Counted from the stretch's first letter, positions 23,488 through 35,431 are shown. The stretch: 64,000 bases of DNA from Epiperipatus broadwayi (GCA_028023455.1 JAQFVV010006215.1:3331230-3395229), one strand, 5' to 3'. Notes: generated from the sequence alone by a model not told the origin. A program made the numbers and translations.

Positions 23488-23958
23488 ACAACAGCTACAT
23501 AAATATATATTAATACAAATTGTACATAAAAAGCTTTTTTTTTTTTGGCACATGGGTTTCAAATGTTAATCTACTATTTTAATATTAACCAATTATTGTG
23601 GATAGAATATCATCTAATGTTCTATAATGAAAGTAAAATAACAACAATAATTAAATAAAATATCAGTAATATAGAATAAAGCCTTCATACAAAGATCTAA
23701 TATAACTTCAAAGAATTGACTATATAACATAACAACATACAGAATAAATAATACATTTTACAACTTTATATATATATTTTACTGATGTTTTATTTTGTAA
23801 TTGTTGTTATTTTACTTCCATTATAGAACAAAAGATAGTGTTCTATCTGAAATAATTGGTTTATGTTAAAATAGAAGATTAACATTTGAAAAGGCATGAA
23901 ACTATGGCCAAAAAGGCTTTATATATAATTATTATTAATATATATATATAGCTGTTGT
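23488..23958. repeat. Foldback element, ~470 bp
   Basis: ACAACAGCT (left) and AGCTGTTGT (right) begin the arms. They continue through AAAAAGC / GCTTT, TTTCAAATGTTAATC / GATTAACATTTGAAA, TTAACCAATTATT / AATAATTGGTTTA, and AAAATAACAACAATAA / TTGTTGTTATTTT. No coding capacity. Confidence 0.75.
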
Positions 23959-24069
23959 GTGCTTAATTTTATTACGAGAGATCTCTACAAATCTTGCGCA
24001 TGTATTAAGGTTAATATTACGTGCTGACATTGTGCTTAACAAGAATTAATATTTATAGCTGTTGTATAC
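23959..24069 (+). repeat. Dispersed repeat (TGCTTAAT family), copy 1
   Basis: TGCTTAATTTTATTACGAGA, CTCTACAAATCTTGCGC and GTGCTGACATTGTGCTTAA also occur at 60685-61013. There the second half is inverted relative to the first. It directly abuts the foldback at 23488-23958 and shares the AGCTGTTGT edge. Confidence 0.6.
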
Positions 24070-24104
24070 GATTCTTATTATTTATTATAATTTATATAAA
24101 AGAA

Positions 24105-24425
24105 TACATCATCAGATTTTTAATGAGATGGATGGCTGAAGAGTTGTGGGGTGGAATGGAATGAGGCCTGTCCATTAAAGTATGAAGATTGGCTATCTTA
24201 ATATAAGCTGAGTATTGATTGTATATATGTGTGGATATGATAATCTGGACCAACTGACGAGTGCTGATTTAGCATGAAATAAGAATATTGGTGATTATTT
24301 ATCTTTTTGACATGTGTGTAATCAAGTGTGTCAGCAGTATGAGATAGCATAGAAAGTTGAGGATCATGTGAAAGTCTGAGTTCAAACCCCCTTTATATTA
24401 CATATTGGAGTGCAGGTATGAAAAA
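24105..24425 (+). repeat. Hammerhead-bearing dispersed repeat
   Basis: The full-length member in plus orientation runs from CATCAGATTTTTAATGAGAT, through GCCTGTCCATTAAAGTATGA and the hammerhead (24239-24297), to a tRNA-like stretch. That stretch has an A-box-like TATGAGATAGCATAG and a B-box-like CTGAGTTCAAACCCC. The layout is body, ribozyme, tRNA-like end. The Pol III interpretation is weak. Confidence 0.75.
24239..24297 (+). ncRNA. Hammerhead ribozyme motif (type I)
   Basis: GATAATC-TGG-ACCAA precedes the core CTGACGA (24254-24260). Stem II is GTGCTG-ATT-TAGCAT and the GAAA box is at 24276-24279. A short stem III follows (two pairs, AT/AT), then the site-17 A at 24287, followed by TTGGT-GATTAT. 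Inner stem I ACCAA/UUGGU is perfect, and the outer helix AUAAUC/GAUUAU is a perfect 6 bp beyond a 3 nt bulge. Core positions fit CUGANGA and GAAA. Confidence 0.75.
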
Positions 24426-24429
24426 GCAT

Positions 24430-25325
24430 TTACTGTAGAAAAAATTAAAGGATTTAATTAATTTCCAGTTTTGATAATGTATATGATGGAATAATTAACC
24501 TTAAATGATGCTCACAGACCTAACATGTTCACTTATATGTGCATTAGTATCCAAAGTCAGCACATGAATGTTTATAGAAGAAAATGAAAGCTAGCTGAAA
24601 CCTTTTAAGAGCAAACCGCTCACCATGTACACTGCAATGGCATATTCATAACACAGTGCTTAGCTAGGAAGGAATCCCATATATTTCACCAAAATGTCAA
24701 AAAATCCAAGTATCGGGGGGGGGGGGGAGACTTTTTTTGAGATGAAATAATGAAGGAAAGCTTGTTCCGACAATCATCATAACATTTAATTTTACACATT
24801 TTGAATTTTTTTAAATCAATAATATTAGTAGTACTGTACTTCCATAAATATATATATAAAATGCAAATTGCCTTTAAAACAATTACTTTAAACCAATGCT
24901 GATTGTTTATGGAAATAAGAGAGAATATTAATTTTAAAAAAATATTTATATACAATAAATAAGTGAAAAGAAATAAGTTAAAGATCACAAAGTTTAATAT
25001 TCAAATTTAAAGAATAATTGTATAATTTTTTGAGAATAATAAAGCAATTAATTGTATTAACATCTAGATTTAAAAAAACTTTGAGAAAGTGAAAATTAAT
25101 GATTTAAAGTAATAGCAACTTTTGATTTATATTTTGACTTACTTTGATGAGGATATATGCTTTTTTCCATCATTATTTTTTTTTGTCCATACTGTTCAAA
25201 ATGCCCTGGTTTGTAACCTTAGAAACACATGCACTTCAGATTGGAATTTGCTGTTCTATAGTATACATTAATCAAGCAGGAAAATATACCAAAAGGTCTT
25301 ATGTTCTTGCCAACATATTTTTAGT
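24430..25325. other. AT-rich stretch with a poly-G run
   Basis: No gene recognised. An uninterrupted run of G lies at about 24715-24727, unusual in this composition. Confidence 0.4.
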
Positions 25326-25329
25326 ACCT

Positions 25330-27350
25330 TAAAAGAGCTTCCTTAAATAAAAAAATTTGTACTGCCTTTACATTATGTCAATAAGGACTCCAGATCTCAT
25401 TTCCATATAATAAATAATAGCTCTCTATATAACTAAATTAAATAGAGTAAGGTATATTTCCATCATGAAATATCCTATCTTTATATTTGTTAAATAGAGT
25501 AGCAATACAATGAAGTTTTTGTTCATTTCAACACCAAGGTTATTTCTATTTACATGGATAAAAATCTTATTTCTATTCTTTATTAAATAGTAATTCATGA
25601 AAAATATTTAATTTAACAGATACAATTTTCTGGACAAGTTTAAAATACTATTTTCAGAATATCAAGAAAATAGCTATTCTTTCACATTCTCATGCCTATA
25701 TAAAATAGCTTTATGAGTTTCAATCCATTTAACAACTTAGGTTTGAAGTGAAAGGAGAGCTATTTTTACTTCAACAATAAACCCCAACAAAAGAGCTATT
25801 ATAGATAATGGAGAAAACTTATTAAGCCTCACAGAAATTATCAATTAGTAATAATGATAGTTTCCTGGAAACTTAAAAACAAAGTATATTTGTCTTTTAA
25901 AAAACCATTAAGGTATTTAAATTGATTCATATTCTTTGTTAAAAATCATCCAAGCTGAAACTTGCTGAAATTTTTTTTTTTTTTTATCACTGATAAAGAA
26001 CTTAAAAATTTTTGAACCATTAGTTACCAAAAAACATTCTATAAATCATTTTACAAAGTATTATAATCATAAATATATTATAAACTTAGAAACCAAAAAG
26101 AACTAATTTTTATTTTTGCTTTTAAATAATTCAAATTAATAAACTCAACTTTTAGATAAAGATCACATCTTGATAATTACTTAATGAAGCCACCTATGAA
26201 AAATCATTGTCTTAAAAATTAAAAATAAAACTGGGGTTAGTATATATCCTTGTTTACATCAGTTTTTATTTCAAAAGCCTGATTATTTTCTTGAAACATT
26301 TTACAGAAATTCTATAATGCAAATAAACTTTGATGTATAATCAATTAATTTCCCACAAAAGACATAAATCTGTTTAAATGAAATTTAATACCTTGACTTA
26401 ATTAATAAGAAGTATTTACATGTAAAACACAAAAGCATGACTGAAGTGTTTTTTGATTATCTAAAAGTGCATCGAGTCTTTATCACCAATCATCCATGAC
26501 AAAGAAAATATACTCAACCAATTCTTTGAAATTATTTTTGTTGTAATAGACAATAGTGATATTCCACAATAACTATTGCAGTTTTTTTAACTATCTTTTT
26601 TAATGAAGGATGGAGTGGATTGAAGCCTGTCCATTAAAGTATGAAGATTGGCTATCTTAATATAAATCTGAGAACTTATTGTACATATGTGTAGAGATGA
26701 TAATCTGGACCAACTGACAAGTGCTGATTTAGCACGAATATATATATTGGTGATTATTTATCATTTAGACATATGTGTGGTTAAATGTATCGGTAGTATG
26801 AGATAGTGTGGAGAGTTGAGGGTCGTGTGAAAGTCTAAGCTCAAAATACCCCACATATTACATTGTTTGTACAGGTATATATATATAGCCTGTATGTTAG
26901 ATATTATATGAAGTGAATTAAAAAAATATATTCTTAAGATTAAATGACAAAACTTTCTGGATCTACATATTCCTAAAAATAAAGCTGCTTCAGCCATTTT
27001 TCCATGCCAAATGATGATGCATTAGTTTGGAATATCATTGACATATAAAAAAATATCATTCTCAGGTTTAATAGGATTATGTAAGTGTTTTTTAGATTGA
27101 TGTTACTTTTTGGAATATATGTAAAAAAGATTAAAGTAACCATAAATTGTGAATGATATTTCAATTGTTTTAATCTCCAATTATTTTAAGTCTTTTCAAC
27201 AGTTTTTCAACTTCTGCTTTTAATCTCTACATTGCATGCATATACAGCTATGTTCAATTTATTATTTTTCCAAGTGTCCACAATACACTCCTTAAAAAAT
27301 TCCATGCTTTAATAACATGATGATCTCAATTGTACTCTCTATGGTACTTA
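25330..27350 (-). mobile_element. LINE relic, same family as 44.0-47.4 kb
   Basis: Recognised mainly by nucleotide similarity to the LINE at 44.0-47.4 kb. 25400-25560 matches 44420-44600 (the RT tail with the capped-length region), 26220-26400 matches 45020-45200, and 26990-27140 matches 45740-45860. Frames are heavily broken and no intact catalytic motif was read. A hammerhead repeat (26590-26880) is inserted in it, and the LTR element begins at its right edge. Confidence 0.65.
26590..26885 (+). repeat. Hammerhead-bearing dispersed repeat, ribozyme degenerate
   Basis: It runs from GAAGGATGGAGTGGATTGAA to the B-box-like region near 26840. The ribozyme at 26699-26757 keeps GATAATC-TGG-ACCAA and TTGG-TGATTAT. 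The core, however, reads CTGACAA (G8 to A) and the GAAA is reduced to GAA-T. It is inserted in the LINE at 25.3-27.4 kb. Confidence 0.75.
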
Positions 27351-27355
27351 AGGGA

Positions 27356-28550
27356 TTTATACAGTTTAATTGCCTCATATTATGGTTATCAAATTACATT
27401 CAATTTGTTAATTCCTTCATTAGGACAGTTCAGGTAATTTTATCGATGCAAATATCTTTCTTGGTCACACAACCCCGCTTAACGTAACTAATTTGAATAA
27501 TAAGGAGAGAACCAGTTATAATTTGTTTGAAAAGGCACCAAAACTCTATATGTGAGTCCACTGGCTTACCCCATTATTCTGTTAATTACTAGCGTAAATA
27601 TACTTAAAATGACCTAAGGATCATATTTTCAAATACAGCATCGGCAATTTATTTACTCAGATTCTAATGATTGAAAATGGCTTTAGACTATTAATAATTA
27701 ACAACTAAATACCAATGTAAGTTATATACAAATTTATTAATTCACAATGGAAATTTATAATATTATTAAAATAAAATATAAGAGAAAATAAATTGTGGTT
27801 AAGAACTACTGATAAGATTTTGATTTTAATTAATACAGCTCACTACAATGTTTTGTCGCACTTAGAGTTCGAGAGAGTGAGTTATCACTTCCAAAGTTTC
27901 TTACCAGTAAGTTTAAATGTTAACTTATCATACTGTATAGTTTGCCATGCATGGATTTATCTAGTGGGGATCTGCTGTTCAATATTCTTGTAGCTTGTAG
28001 GTAATCTAGGGTTCCCAGTTCAGTTAGATGGCTTCGCTCGGGGTATAGAGAGCAACACCGGCAAATGAACTACTCACACATCTTAATATGATTTAACATA
28101 CTAGTGAGAGTAGTTTTGTATAATTCCCATGGATTCTCCAACAACTAAACTTTTTATCTTACACTGCTTCACTTTAGGAATGAAGATTCAATAATGTTGC
28201 AAGGTATATTTTTCCTTTTATAGTCTATCTTTTTTTTTAACCTCTGTGCATCTCTGGTTTACACCTGCTAATACAGAATTAGTAATTTTTGTCTTCAAAC
28301 TCATTCTTTTCCTTTGGCTGGCCATCTTTGTTGTATGTTTTTTCTCTTTTGTTATGTACTGCTAATTGCTTTGTAATAAGAATTTGTTTTCTTATCTTAA
28401 CCAAAATAGTTTCTCTCTCAAAAAAAAAAATGTATACAATACAGATTGTCTAAAATAATAAATTAGATATTTAAAAAAAATTCTACTTGAGAATTTAGTA
28501 ATTTAATTTTTAAACTGCCAATGCAAGTTGTACTAATCCAATACAGTACA
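27356..28550 (-). mobile_element. Ty3/gypsy 3' LTR
   Basis: This 1.2 kb sequence matches 32674-33931 along its whole length: ACAGTTTAATTGCCTCATAT at the left, TAATCCAATACAGTACA at the right. On the element's strand it starts TGTACTGTATTGG and should end TGTATACA-like, but here the end reads CTGTATAAA. A purine-rich GTGGAGGTAT lies just before it (28551-28560 complement), a candidate polypurine tract. About one base in ten differs from the other LTR in the first 180 aligned bases (estimated by eye), so the insertion is old. Confidence 0.85.
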
Positions 28551-30176
28551 ATACCTCCACGTTCAATGACAAGAATAAAATGTTATCTAACATTTTCATT
28601 CTTCAATCTCAGTTGTCTTATATGTTGTTTTATACATCCAAGGTCTTCAGAGTTTAAATCTGACCCATTTATCCTCTAAGACTATCTGTCAGGCTAACTT
28701 GTTTTATACTGCCTTAAAGCCCGCATGTTCCCTTTCTCCCCCCTTTCATTCATGAGAGTCAATGCATTTGGACCATTCTTCCTAACTATCTGATATAATT
28801 CCTCTTATAAATTCTGAAACTTTTTACATATACCCTTCTTGGTTTGGCTAATGGGGTTTACTCTGACCCATACCTTGTCTCTCTTTGTGGACTGTCAGAT
28901 CTCTGTCTACTCTTATGCCAGCCACATGCCTCATTTTCAATGCTGCCTTCCTCTGATCCATATCTATCAATATATTCAGGAATTGTTGGTAACTTAGCCT
29001 TGTAGAGCCTCAGTATGGGTTGATGGAACTGTAACTGAATAGGTGCAAACCCTGTAAATTCATTCTTGGTCCAGTTGATATAATTCACCACCTGTGGTAA
29101 CTGTTTCACCCACTCTTTATGGTTTGAAGATGTATACCTAAAAAGCTGTCCCAATTTGCTCATCACCTATTCACAAGGGTTTGACTGGGGGTTTCGGATG
29201 GCCAACAATATGTGCCCCATTTTCACTACCCATTCCCTACATTCATTGGCTATGTAAGGAGTCCCATGGTCATATAAGACTGCCCTTGGTTTGCCTACTT
29301 TAGTAGGTATTGTGTTTCTAATATCCGGATAGCATTTTTTGCATTAGCCTATATTATGGGGTAAGCAAACCCCCATTTTGAAAAAAAAATCATAGACCAC
29401 TAATATGTATTTCATTTTCTGGAACCTAGGTAGCAGCTCATAAAAATCAATAGCTACTAAGTCATTTGTTTTTTTGGGAGGGGGAAAATTATGGGGTTTA
29501 ATGTACCTATGTATGATTTGTTGGTGGTCTTTGTTTTCTGGTACACTTCACATCCTTTCAACATTTTGGTTATTTGACATCTGATGTTTGGCCAGTAAAA
29601 CCATGTTTTTAACAGCCTTTCTATTTTGTGGATCCCATAATGGCCATATAAACAGTGAGTATACATAGTTAATCTACCTTGAAGGTTCTTGGGCACTACC
29701 ATCCCCCACATTCCCTTCTTTATGTCTGTCAAGTACCACAACACTCCTTGGTCAAACAGTACCTTCTACCATCTTTTTCAGAGCAATGTTCCCTTGCCCT
29801 CTCTTTACTTTCTTCTCTCTAAATTTTCTATAATCATCTTGTATCTGGGGTCTTGTTTCTGCTTATCACCTAAGTGGTTAAGTTCATCTTCCACAGATGC
29901 ATCAATTTCCATTCTTACTGCTGCTACTCATGTCTTCCATCTGCAAATGTCCTGTGGACTGCAGATCTGGATTTCAGTTTAAAGTGTCTGCCACTACATT
30001 CTCTGTCACTTTACAATATTCTACAGGATAGTTTAATTCTTCAAGAAAAAGGCTCCAATGAATTAACACTACTATTTGACAGATAACTGTGATTAAGGAA
30101 TTTCAGACTTTTGTGATTGGTTCTGACTACCACCTCCAACCCTATCAGAAATTGTCAAAATCTCTGGAATGCATAT

Positions 30177-30490
30177 ACCATGGCCAATGCTTCCTTTTCT
30201 GTTACAGAATAATTAACTACCAGTCCCCTTAAGGGTCTGATAATGAAGTATATTACTCCTTGACTATCATCTTCCTGCATTTGCATCAACATTGCACCAA
30301 GCCCATATCCACTGCTGTTGACCTGTACTATCACCATGGTCAATGATTCCTTTTATGTTACAGAATAATTAACTTCCAGACCCCTTAAGGGTTTGCTAAT
30401 GAAGTATATTACCTCTTGACTACCATCTTCCTGCATTTGCATCAACATCATACCAAGCCCATATCCGCTGCTGTCCTGTACTATGTCTTT
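30177..30490 (-). repeat. Tandem duplication inside RNase H
   Basis: A 156 bp segment starting ACCATGGCCAATGCTTCC (30177) is repeated from ACCATGGTCAATGATTCC (30333). Each copy encodes the RNase H N-terminal strand to TEKEAL. The downstream copy (30177-30332) has Asn where the first catalytic Asp should be (VNSSGYG), while the upstream copy (30333-30490) keeps Asp (QDSSGYG). Confidence 0.8.
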
Positions 30491-30952
30491 TTTAAAATCA
30501 GGGTATATCAACCTTACCTAGCTCAAAAATGTCTCTTTGATGCCTTCAAATATTACATTATGTTTGACGGCCCATTCCCATGGTATGTTTTTCGATAATA
30601 GTTGCAGCAAAGGCTCCATATCTGCTGCAAAGTTCTGGTATAATTTATTATAAAAATTACATAGTCCTAAGAAGGACCTAACAGGTCTCACTGACTTAGG
30701 GACTTGACCAGGAAGTCCCTGATGGCTTGTATTTTATCAGGATGATGGTTAATTCCTGTTTTGCTAATCAAATGTCCTAAAAACTTGACTTCTGCTATGG
30801 CTATACAACTTGTCTTTGCATTTTTGTAAAAACATTTCCAAATGTTTTAAATGCTCTCTTGGGTTTTTAGATGCAATTATGACATCCATATAAATGGTAA
30901 CTAAACTCTTTATTTCAGGGATAGTACTCTATCCAGGCACTTCAACAACCCT

Positions 30953-31640
30953 GCTCCAGTTTCTTAAACCAAACAGCATTCTATTAAACTGATGATATGC
31001 CATTATATCTAAAAGCTGTATATTGGTGCCCTAATCTGCCAAAAACTGGCCATCAAATCTAATGATGAAAAAATTCCTTTATTGCAAAACCTATTCAATA
31101 ATTCATTCATGGTCATGCCAGGTGATCCTATTTAGCTGTCTAGCATCTAAGCATAACCTTACCGATCCATCCTTTTTTGCTCCAGTTTCTTAAACCAAAC
31201 AGCATTCTATTAAACTGATGATATGCCATTATATCTGAAAGCTGTATATTGGTGGTTCTCTGGGAGTAGTTTAATCTGCCAAAAAATGGCCATCAAATCT
31301 AATGTTGAAAAAATTTCTTTATTGCAAAACCTGTTCAATAATTTATTCATTGGTGGAGGCACATTTTGGTCAGGCCAGGTGATTCTATTTAGCTGTCAAG
31401 CATCTAAGCATAACTTTACTGATCCATCCTTTTTTGCTCCAGTTTCTTAAACCAAACAGCATTCTATTAAACTGATGATATGCCATTATATTTGAAAGCT
31501 GTATATTGGTGGTCCTCTGGGTGTAGTTTAATCTGCCAAAAACTGGCCATCAGATCTAATGTTGAAAAACTTTCTTTAGCGTGAAACCTGTTCAATAATT
31601 CATTCATCAGTGGATGGTCAGGCCCATCTTTTTCTTCAAT
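30953..31640 (-). repeat. Three tandem copies of an RT segment
   Basis: GCTCCAGTTTCTTAAACC recurs at 30953, 31179 and 31436, giving three consecutive copies of 226, 257 and about 205 bp. Each encodes the RT fingers/palm piece from DQN..PPMN..LLNRF through the first catalytic Asp (S.LDLMA.FWQI) to FNRMLFGLRNW. Copy 1 has small deletions relative to copy 2. The copies have diverged, so the triplication is not recent. Confidence 0.85.
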
Positions 31641-32673
31641 ATTATTAAAGAATTGTTATACAGTGATGACCCCTTCATTATAATCCCCCATTTTTCCATC
31701 TGTTCGATATTGGTGAGGTACTGAGTAAGATCATGCCCGATACAATGTGCCATTGATAATCTTAATTCAGCGTTTATATCCCTTAATTATCCCTGGTCTA
31801 TCCAAAAAATTTTCATTATACCCCTCTAATACTTTCTTCACTGCCATTTCCCACCCCCAATATCTGTTTTCTCCTTGTACCACCCTTCTGCTTGTGCCCT
31901 CTCTGTCTTACTTTGTATACTACATACTTCTTTTGGAAATGTTCTTTCATTTGATTTAAACTCTATTACTTCTCCTTCACATGTGATACTGCCCTCTTTA
32001 TAGTTAATCAAAGACCCTGTTTTATCCATAAACTCTGACTCTAATATTACATCATATACGAGTCAATATCAGAAAAACATGTTGTATATCTCTCTTTTCC
32101 ACCCTTATTTGTACCTACACTTGTTTCATCTCTAGTTGTGCCTTTTTATTATTGGACAATGTTACTAGGGTCTTCCTCACTGGTAGAGTTCGAACATCAT
32201 GGATTTTTGCATCATGCATGGATATACAATATCAGACATGACTGATAATTAACTACCAGAGTCAAACAACACATGACCCATATTATAATTTTGGGGCATT
32301 CTTGGGACACAAATTTATGGTCTCATTATCCCATTCACAAATCAGATTGTCTACTCTTTTCCTTTCTATTGCCATGGCTTTAATATTTTACCCCTCTCAA
32401 CTTCATAGATCTATTTTCAATTTTTATATCTTCCTAATTCATATATTTTGCTTGGTTTTTTTAATTATTTATACTTCACTAACACCTTTGCTGGCATCCT
32501 CCCCCTGTTCTCCTTCTGAGCTACTTTATTTGCCATCATTTTGCCTACCTTTTCTCCTACCTACATATGCAATTTTTTTTTCTTTTTGAAACACTTTTTT
32601 TAAAAAAAAAAATTCTATTTTTTTATGCTTATCTCAGGAATGGTTATTATCAAAACCTTGAGTTGGTGGTCAT

Positions 32674-33931
32674 TGTATACAGGTTAATTGCCTCGTATTA
32701 TGGTGATCAAATTACATTAGATTTGTTAATTCCCTCACTATGACATTTCAAATAATTTTGTCAATGCAATTTTCTTTCCTGGTCATACAACCCCACTTAA
32801 CATAATTAACTTGAATAATAGAGGGAGAACCAGTTTTAATTTGTTTGAAAAGGCACCAGAACTCTATATGCAAGTCCACTGACCTACCCCCCTATTCTGT
32901 CAATTACTATCATTAAGTTGCTTGGAATGACTAGAGGATTGTATTTTCAAGTACAGCATCAGCAATTTATTTATTCAGATTCTAATGATTGAGTTTAAAT
33001 ACCAATGTAAGTTATACAAATTTATTAATTCACAATGGAATATTTATATTATTAAGAGAATAAAATATGAGAAAATAAATTGTGGTTAGAAACAACTGAT
33101 AAAATTTAGATTTTAATTAATATGGCTCAGTACATTTTGTCGCACTTAAGGGTTCGAGAGAGTGATCACTTCTAATTTGTAGAACAAAGTTTCTTACCAG
33201 TAACTTTAAATGTTCATGTATCAGAGTATATAGTTTGCCATGCATGGATTTATCTTGGTGGGGATCCATTGTTCAATATTCTTGTAGCTTGTAGATAGTC
33301 TAGGGTTCCCGGTTCAGTTAGGAGATGGCTTCATTCAGAGTATTTCATAACATCAAGTAGAGAGCAACACTGTCAAATGAACTTCTACTCACACATCTTA
33401 ATATGATTTAATATACTAGTGAGAGTAGTTTTGTATAATTCCCATTTATTCTCCAACAACTAAACTTTTTATCTTGCACTGCTTGACTTTAGGAATGAAA
33501 CTCTCAATAATGATACAAAGTATGTTTTTCCTTTTAGTCTTATCTTCTTTTTTTTTTTAGCCTCTGCGCATCTCTGGTTAACACTTATTAACTTATACAA
33601 AATTTGATATGATTTTGTCTTCAAAATCATTCTTTTATCTTTTTTTGGGTGACCAGTGTTAATTATCGAAGAAATGTTGTTGTATGTCTTTTCTTTATGT
33701 TATATACTGCTAACTGCTTCATAATAAGAATTTTTCTTCATCGTAACCAAAATAGTTTTATAGTCTCTTTTCATTCATTTTTTTTATTCTTTCTCAAAAA
33801 AAAAAAATGTATACAACACACATCTAAAATAATCAATTAGATATTTCAAAAAAGAAAAAAATTCTACTCGAGAATTTAGTAATTTAATTCCTAAATTTCC
33901 AATGTGAGTTGTATTAATCCAATACAGTACA
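32674..33931 (-). mobile_element. Ty3/gypsy 5' LTR
   Basis: The partner of 27356-28550, about 1258 bp. On the element's strand it starts TGTACTGTATTGG (at 33931) and ends CTGTATACA (at 32674), so TG...CA ends are intact. The next bases inward read ATGACCACCAACTC, not a standard TGG-starting primer site. The 5 bp flanks of the whole element (AGGGA at the left, TAATA at the right) do not match, so no target duplication is seen. Confidence 0.85.
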
Positions 33932-33935
33932 TAAT

Positions 33936-34263
33936 AATAATAAAGACAAAAATTTTTTTAATATTAAATGCTTTTACTAACTGCACACTAAAAAGAAATA
34001 AGATAAGTATTTCTTCAACCATCATTGGAGTTTTTAGATTTAACTCTAAATAAAAGCATGGGAGGGGGAAGATGAGATATTAATTAAGTCAATCTCTTGT
34101 TATAAAAGATAGGGATTCCTTAATTAATTTCTGGAGAACTCATGCTTTTATTTCAGGTTAAATGTAAAAACTCCAATTGTGATTGAAGAAACAATTATTT
34201 TATTTCTTTTTAGTGCACAGTCAATAAACATTTAATATAATAATTTTTTTATCTTTATTATTT
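33936..34263. repeat. Foldback element, ~328 bp, abutting the LTR
   Basis: AATAATAAAGA pairs with TCTTTATTATT at the ends. The arms continue TTAATATTAAATG / CATTTAATATAA, GCACACTAAAAAGAAATAA / TTATTTCTTTTTAGTGCAC, and GGAGTTTTTAGATTTAAC / GTTAAATGTAAAAACTCC, about 125 bp each. The left end starts within five bases of the LTR boundary. Confidence 0.8.
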
Positions 34264-34269
34264 TTAAGT

Positions 34270-34855
34270 TTTTAGTATTGGCACAGTAAATGAAAATGTA
34301 AAACTATATTGTATTTTAAACTGACTGGATACTTATAGTTAATATTTATATATATATAATGTTAGTAAAAATCAGTCGTCACATGACCTATACAGCTTGT
34401 ATTACCAATATGTAATATATAAAGAGCCTGCTAATAGCTCTAAACAAGCTTATTTATTTTATTTTTTATGATAAATGCTACAAGAGAATATACCTGAAGC
34501 CTTTATAATATTTAAAGTAATAGCGTATTATCGGAGCCTGACTTCTGATCTAATAATTTTTATCGCACAAAAGAACTGCATACAAAAATATTAAGAAGAA
34601 ACATAAATCGCATAACTTCAAAATCACATTAAATAAATATGCATAAAATGAGACCCAGGTGTATATTAAACCTCGATTTTAAAATTTCATTCTAACTTGA
34701 AAAAGATTAAAAGTTAACAAATAAACAAACCGATTTTCCAACTTCAATAAAAGCATGTGAAAATACAAATTGGCAATTTCATTGTTTTAAATTAAACACA
34801 GATAATAGAAGTTTCTATAGAATGAATATCAAATAATTGGAAAAGAATAAATTTT
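34270..34855. other. AT-rich stretch without recognisable gene
   Basis: Nothing recognised. Confidence 0.4.
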
Positions 34856-34859
34856 AGCT

Positions 34860-35220
34860 TTTGATTGACCTAATCTATGATCTGCCTGACAAATTGTATT
34901 TATAAGTCCTCCTATAATATGAACTTCTATTGCATTTTGACTCCTAATTATAATTTATTTCATTGGTTGCCATTCATTTGTTTTGATTTCCTTTATAAGA
35001 TTTTTTTCTGTTTAAATAAAATATTTGTGGTAATTAATTCACATGTGAAAATCAACAACAGTATATTAGTTTGAGTTTAAAGAATCAATATCTCTACTTT
35101 CAGTAACTTTAACCATTTTATTATTCCTATTAACATATGCTTAGTAAACTTAGATTTAAAGTTTATTGTTTTCATAAACATGTGCATTAAAATCTCTAAG
35201 AAAAAATATTATTTTTTTTT
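34860..35220 (-). mobile_element. LINE endonuclease fragment
   Basis: The minus strand reads FLRDFNAHVYENN (the GDFNA-type active-site block), then KEIKTNEWQPMK and, near 34880, INTICQADHRL, matching the end of AP-type endonucleases (..ADHRL). It shares nucleotide similarity with 46260-46400 and 47240-47350 of the larger LINE. It is truncated at both ends. Confidence 0.7.
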
Positions 35221-35431
35221 AATAGTATTGATATAATAAATAATAATCAAATAATTTATTTCTCAGGAGTTCACAAGAAATGGAAACATTAGAAATGAAA
35301 AAATGAGACCACAAACTGATGAAGCTTGAGACCCAGAGTCTATCATTCTATCACAAAGTTTGAGAGACAAACAATATATATTTACTTAAGACTGGAAATT
35401 CCATAATGGTAATAAATTTATATAATAAATG

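Larger units (their letters stand above)
28551..32673 (-). mobile_element. Ty3/gypsy internal region: decayed pol with duplicated segments
   Basis: On the minus strand, in order: an aspartic protease signature VLFDSGS followed by a stop (about 32280-32250), a linker, RT (31640-30640), RNase H (30490-29990) and integrase (29720-28860). RT shows RLCLDARQLN and STLDLMASFWQI, with the catalytic box YMDV instead of YMDD near 30890. RNase H shows SSGYGLGAMLMQMQ and TEKEALAMVYAFQ. Integrase has the HHCC finger (HCLYGH, then CEVY with the last Cys lost) and the core pieces AIDFYELLPRF, YDHGTPYIANEC and NPQSNPCE, each in a different frame. No gag with a CCHC knuckle was seen, so that part is probably lost. 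Frameshifts and stops make the element inactive. Confidence 0.85.

Noticed and set aside
24686-24988. 100-codon minus-strand open frame
   Set aside because: Its N-terminal bulk is Phe/Ile/Leu/Tyr-rich translation of A/T DNA and its C-terminal prolines come from the poly-G run.
30960-31640. CRISPR-like array from three spaced repeats
   Set aside because: The repeats are 200+ bp coding duplications without short unique spacers, in a eukaryotic retrotransposon.
32302-32589. 95-codon plus-strand open frame
   Set aside because: It is antisense to the Ty3/gypsy protease/gag region and shows no motif of its own.
32655-32673. Primer-binding site next to the 5' LTR
   Set aside because: The sequence after the LTR (ATGACCACCAACTC) does not begin with TGG and matches no tRNA 3' end I can recognise.
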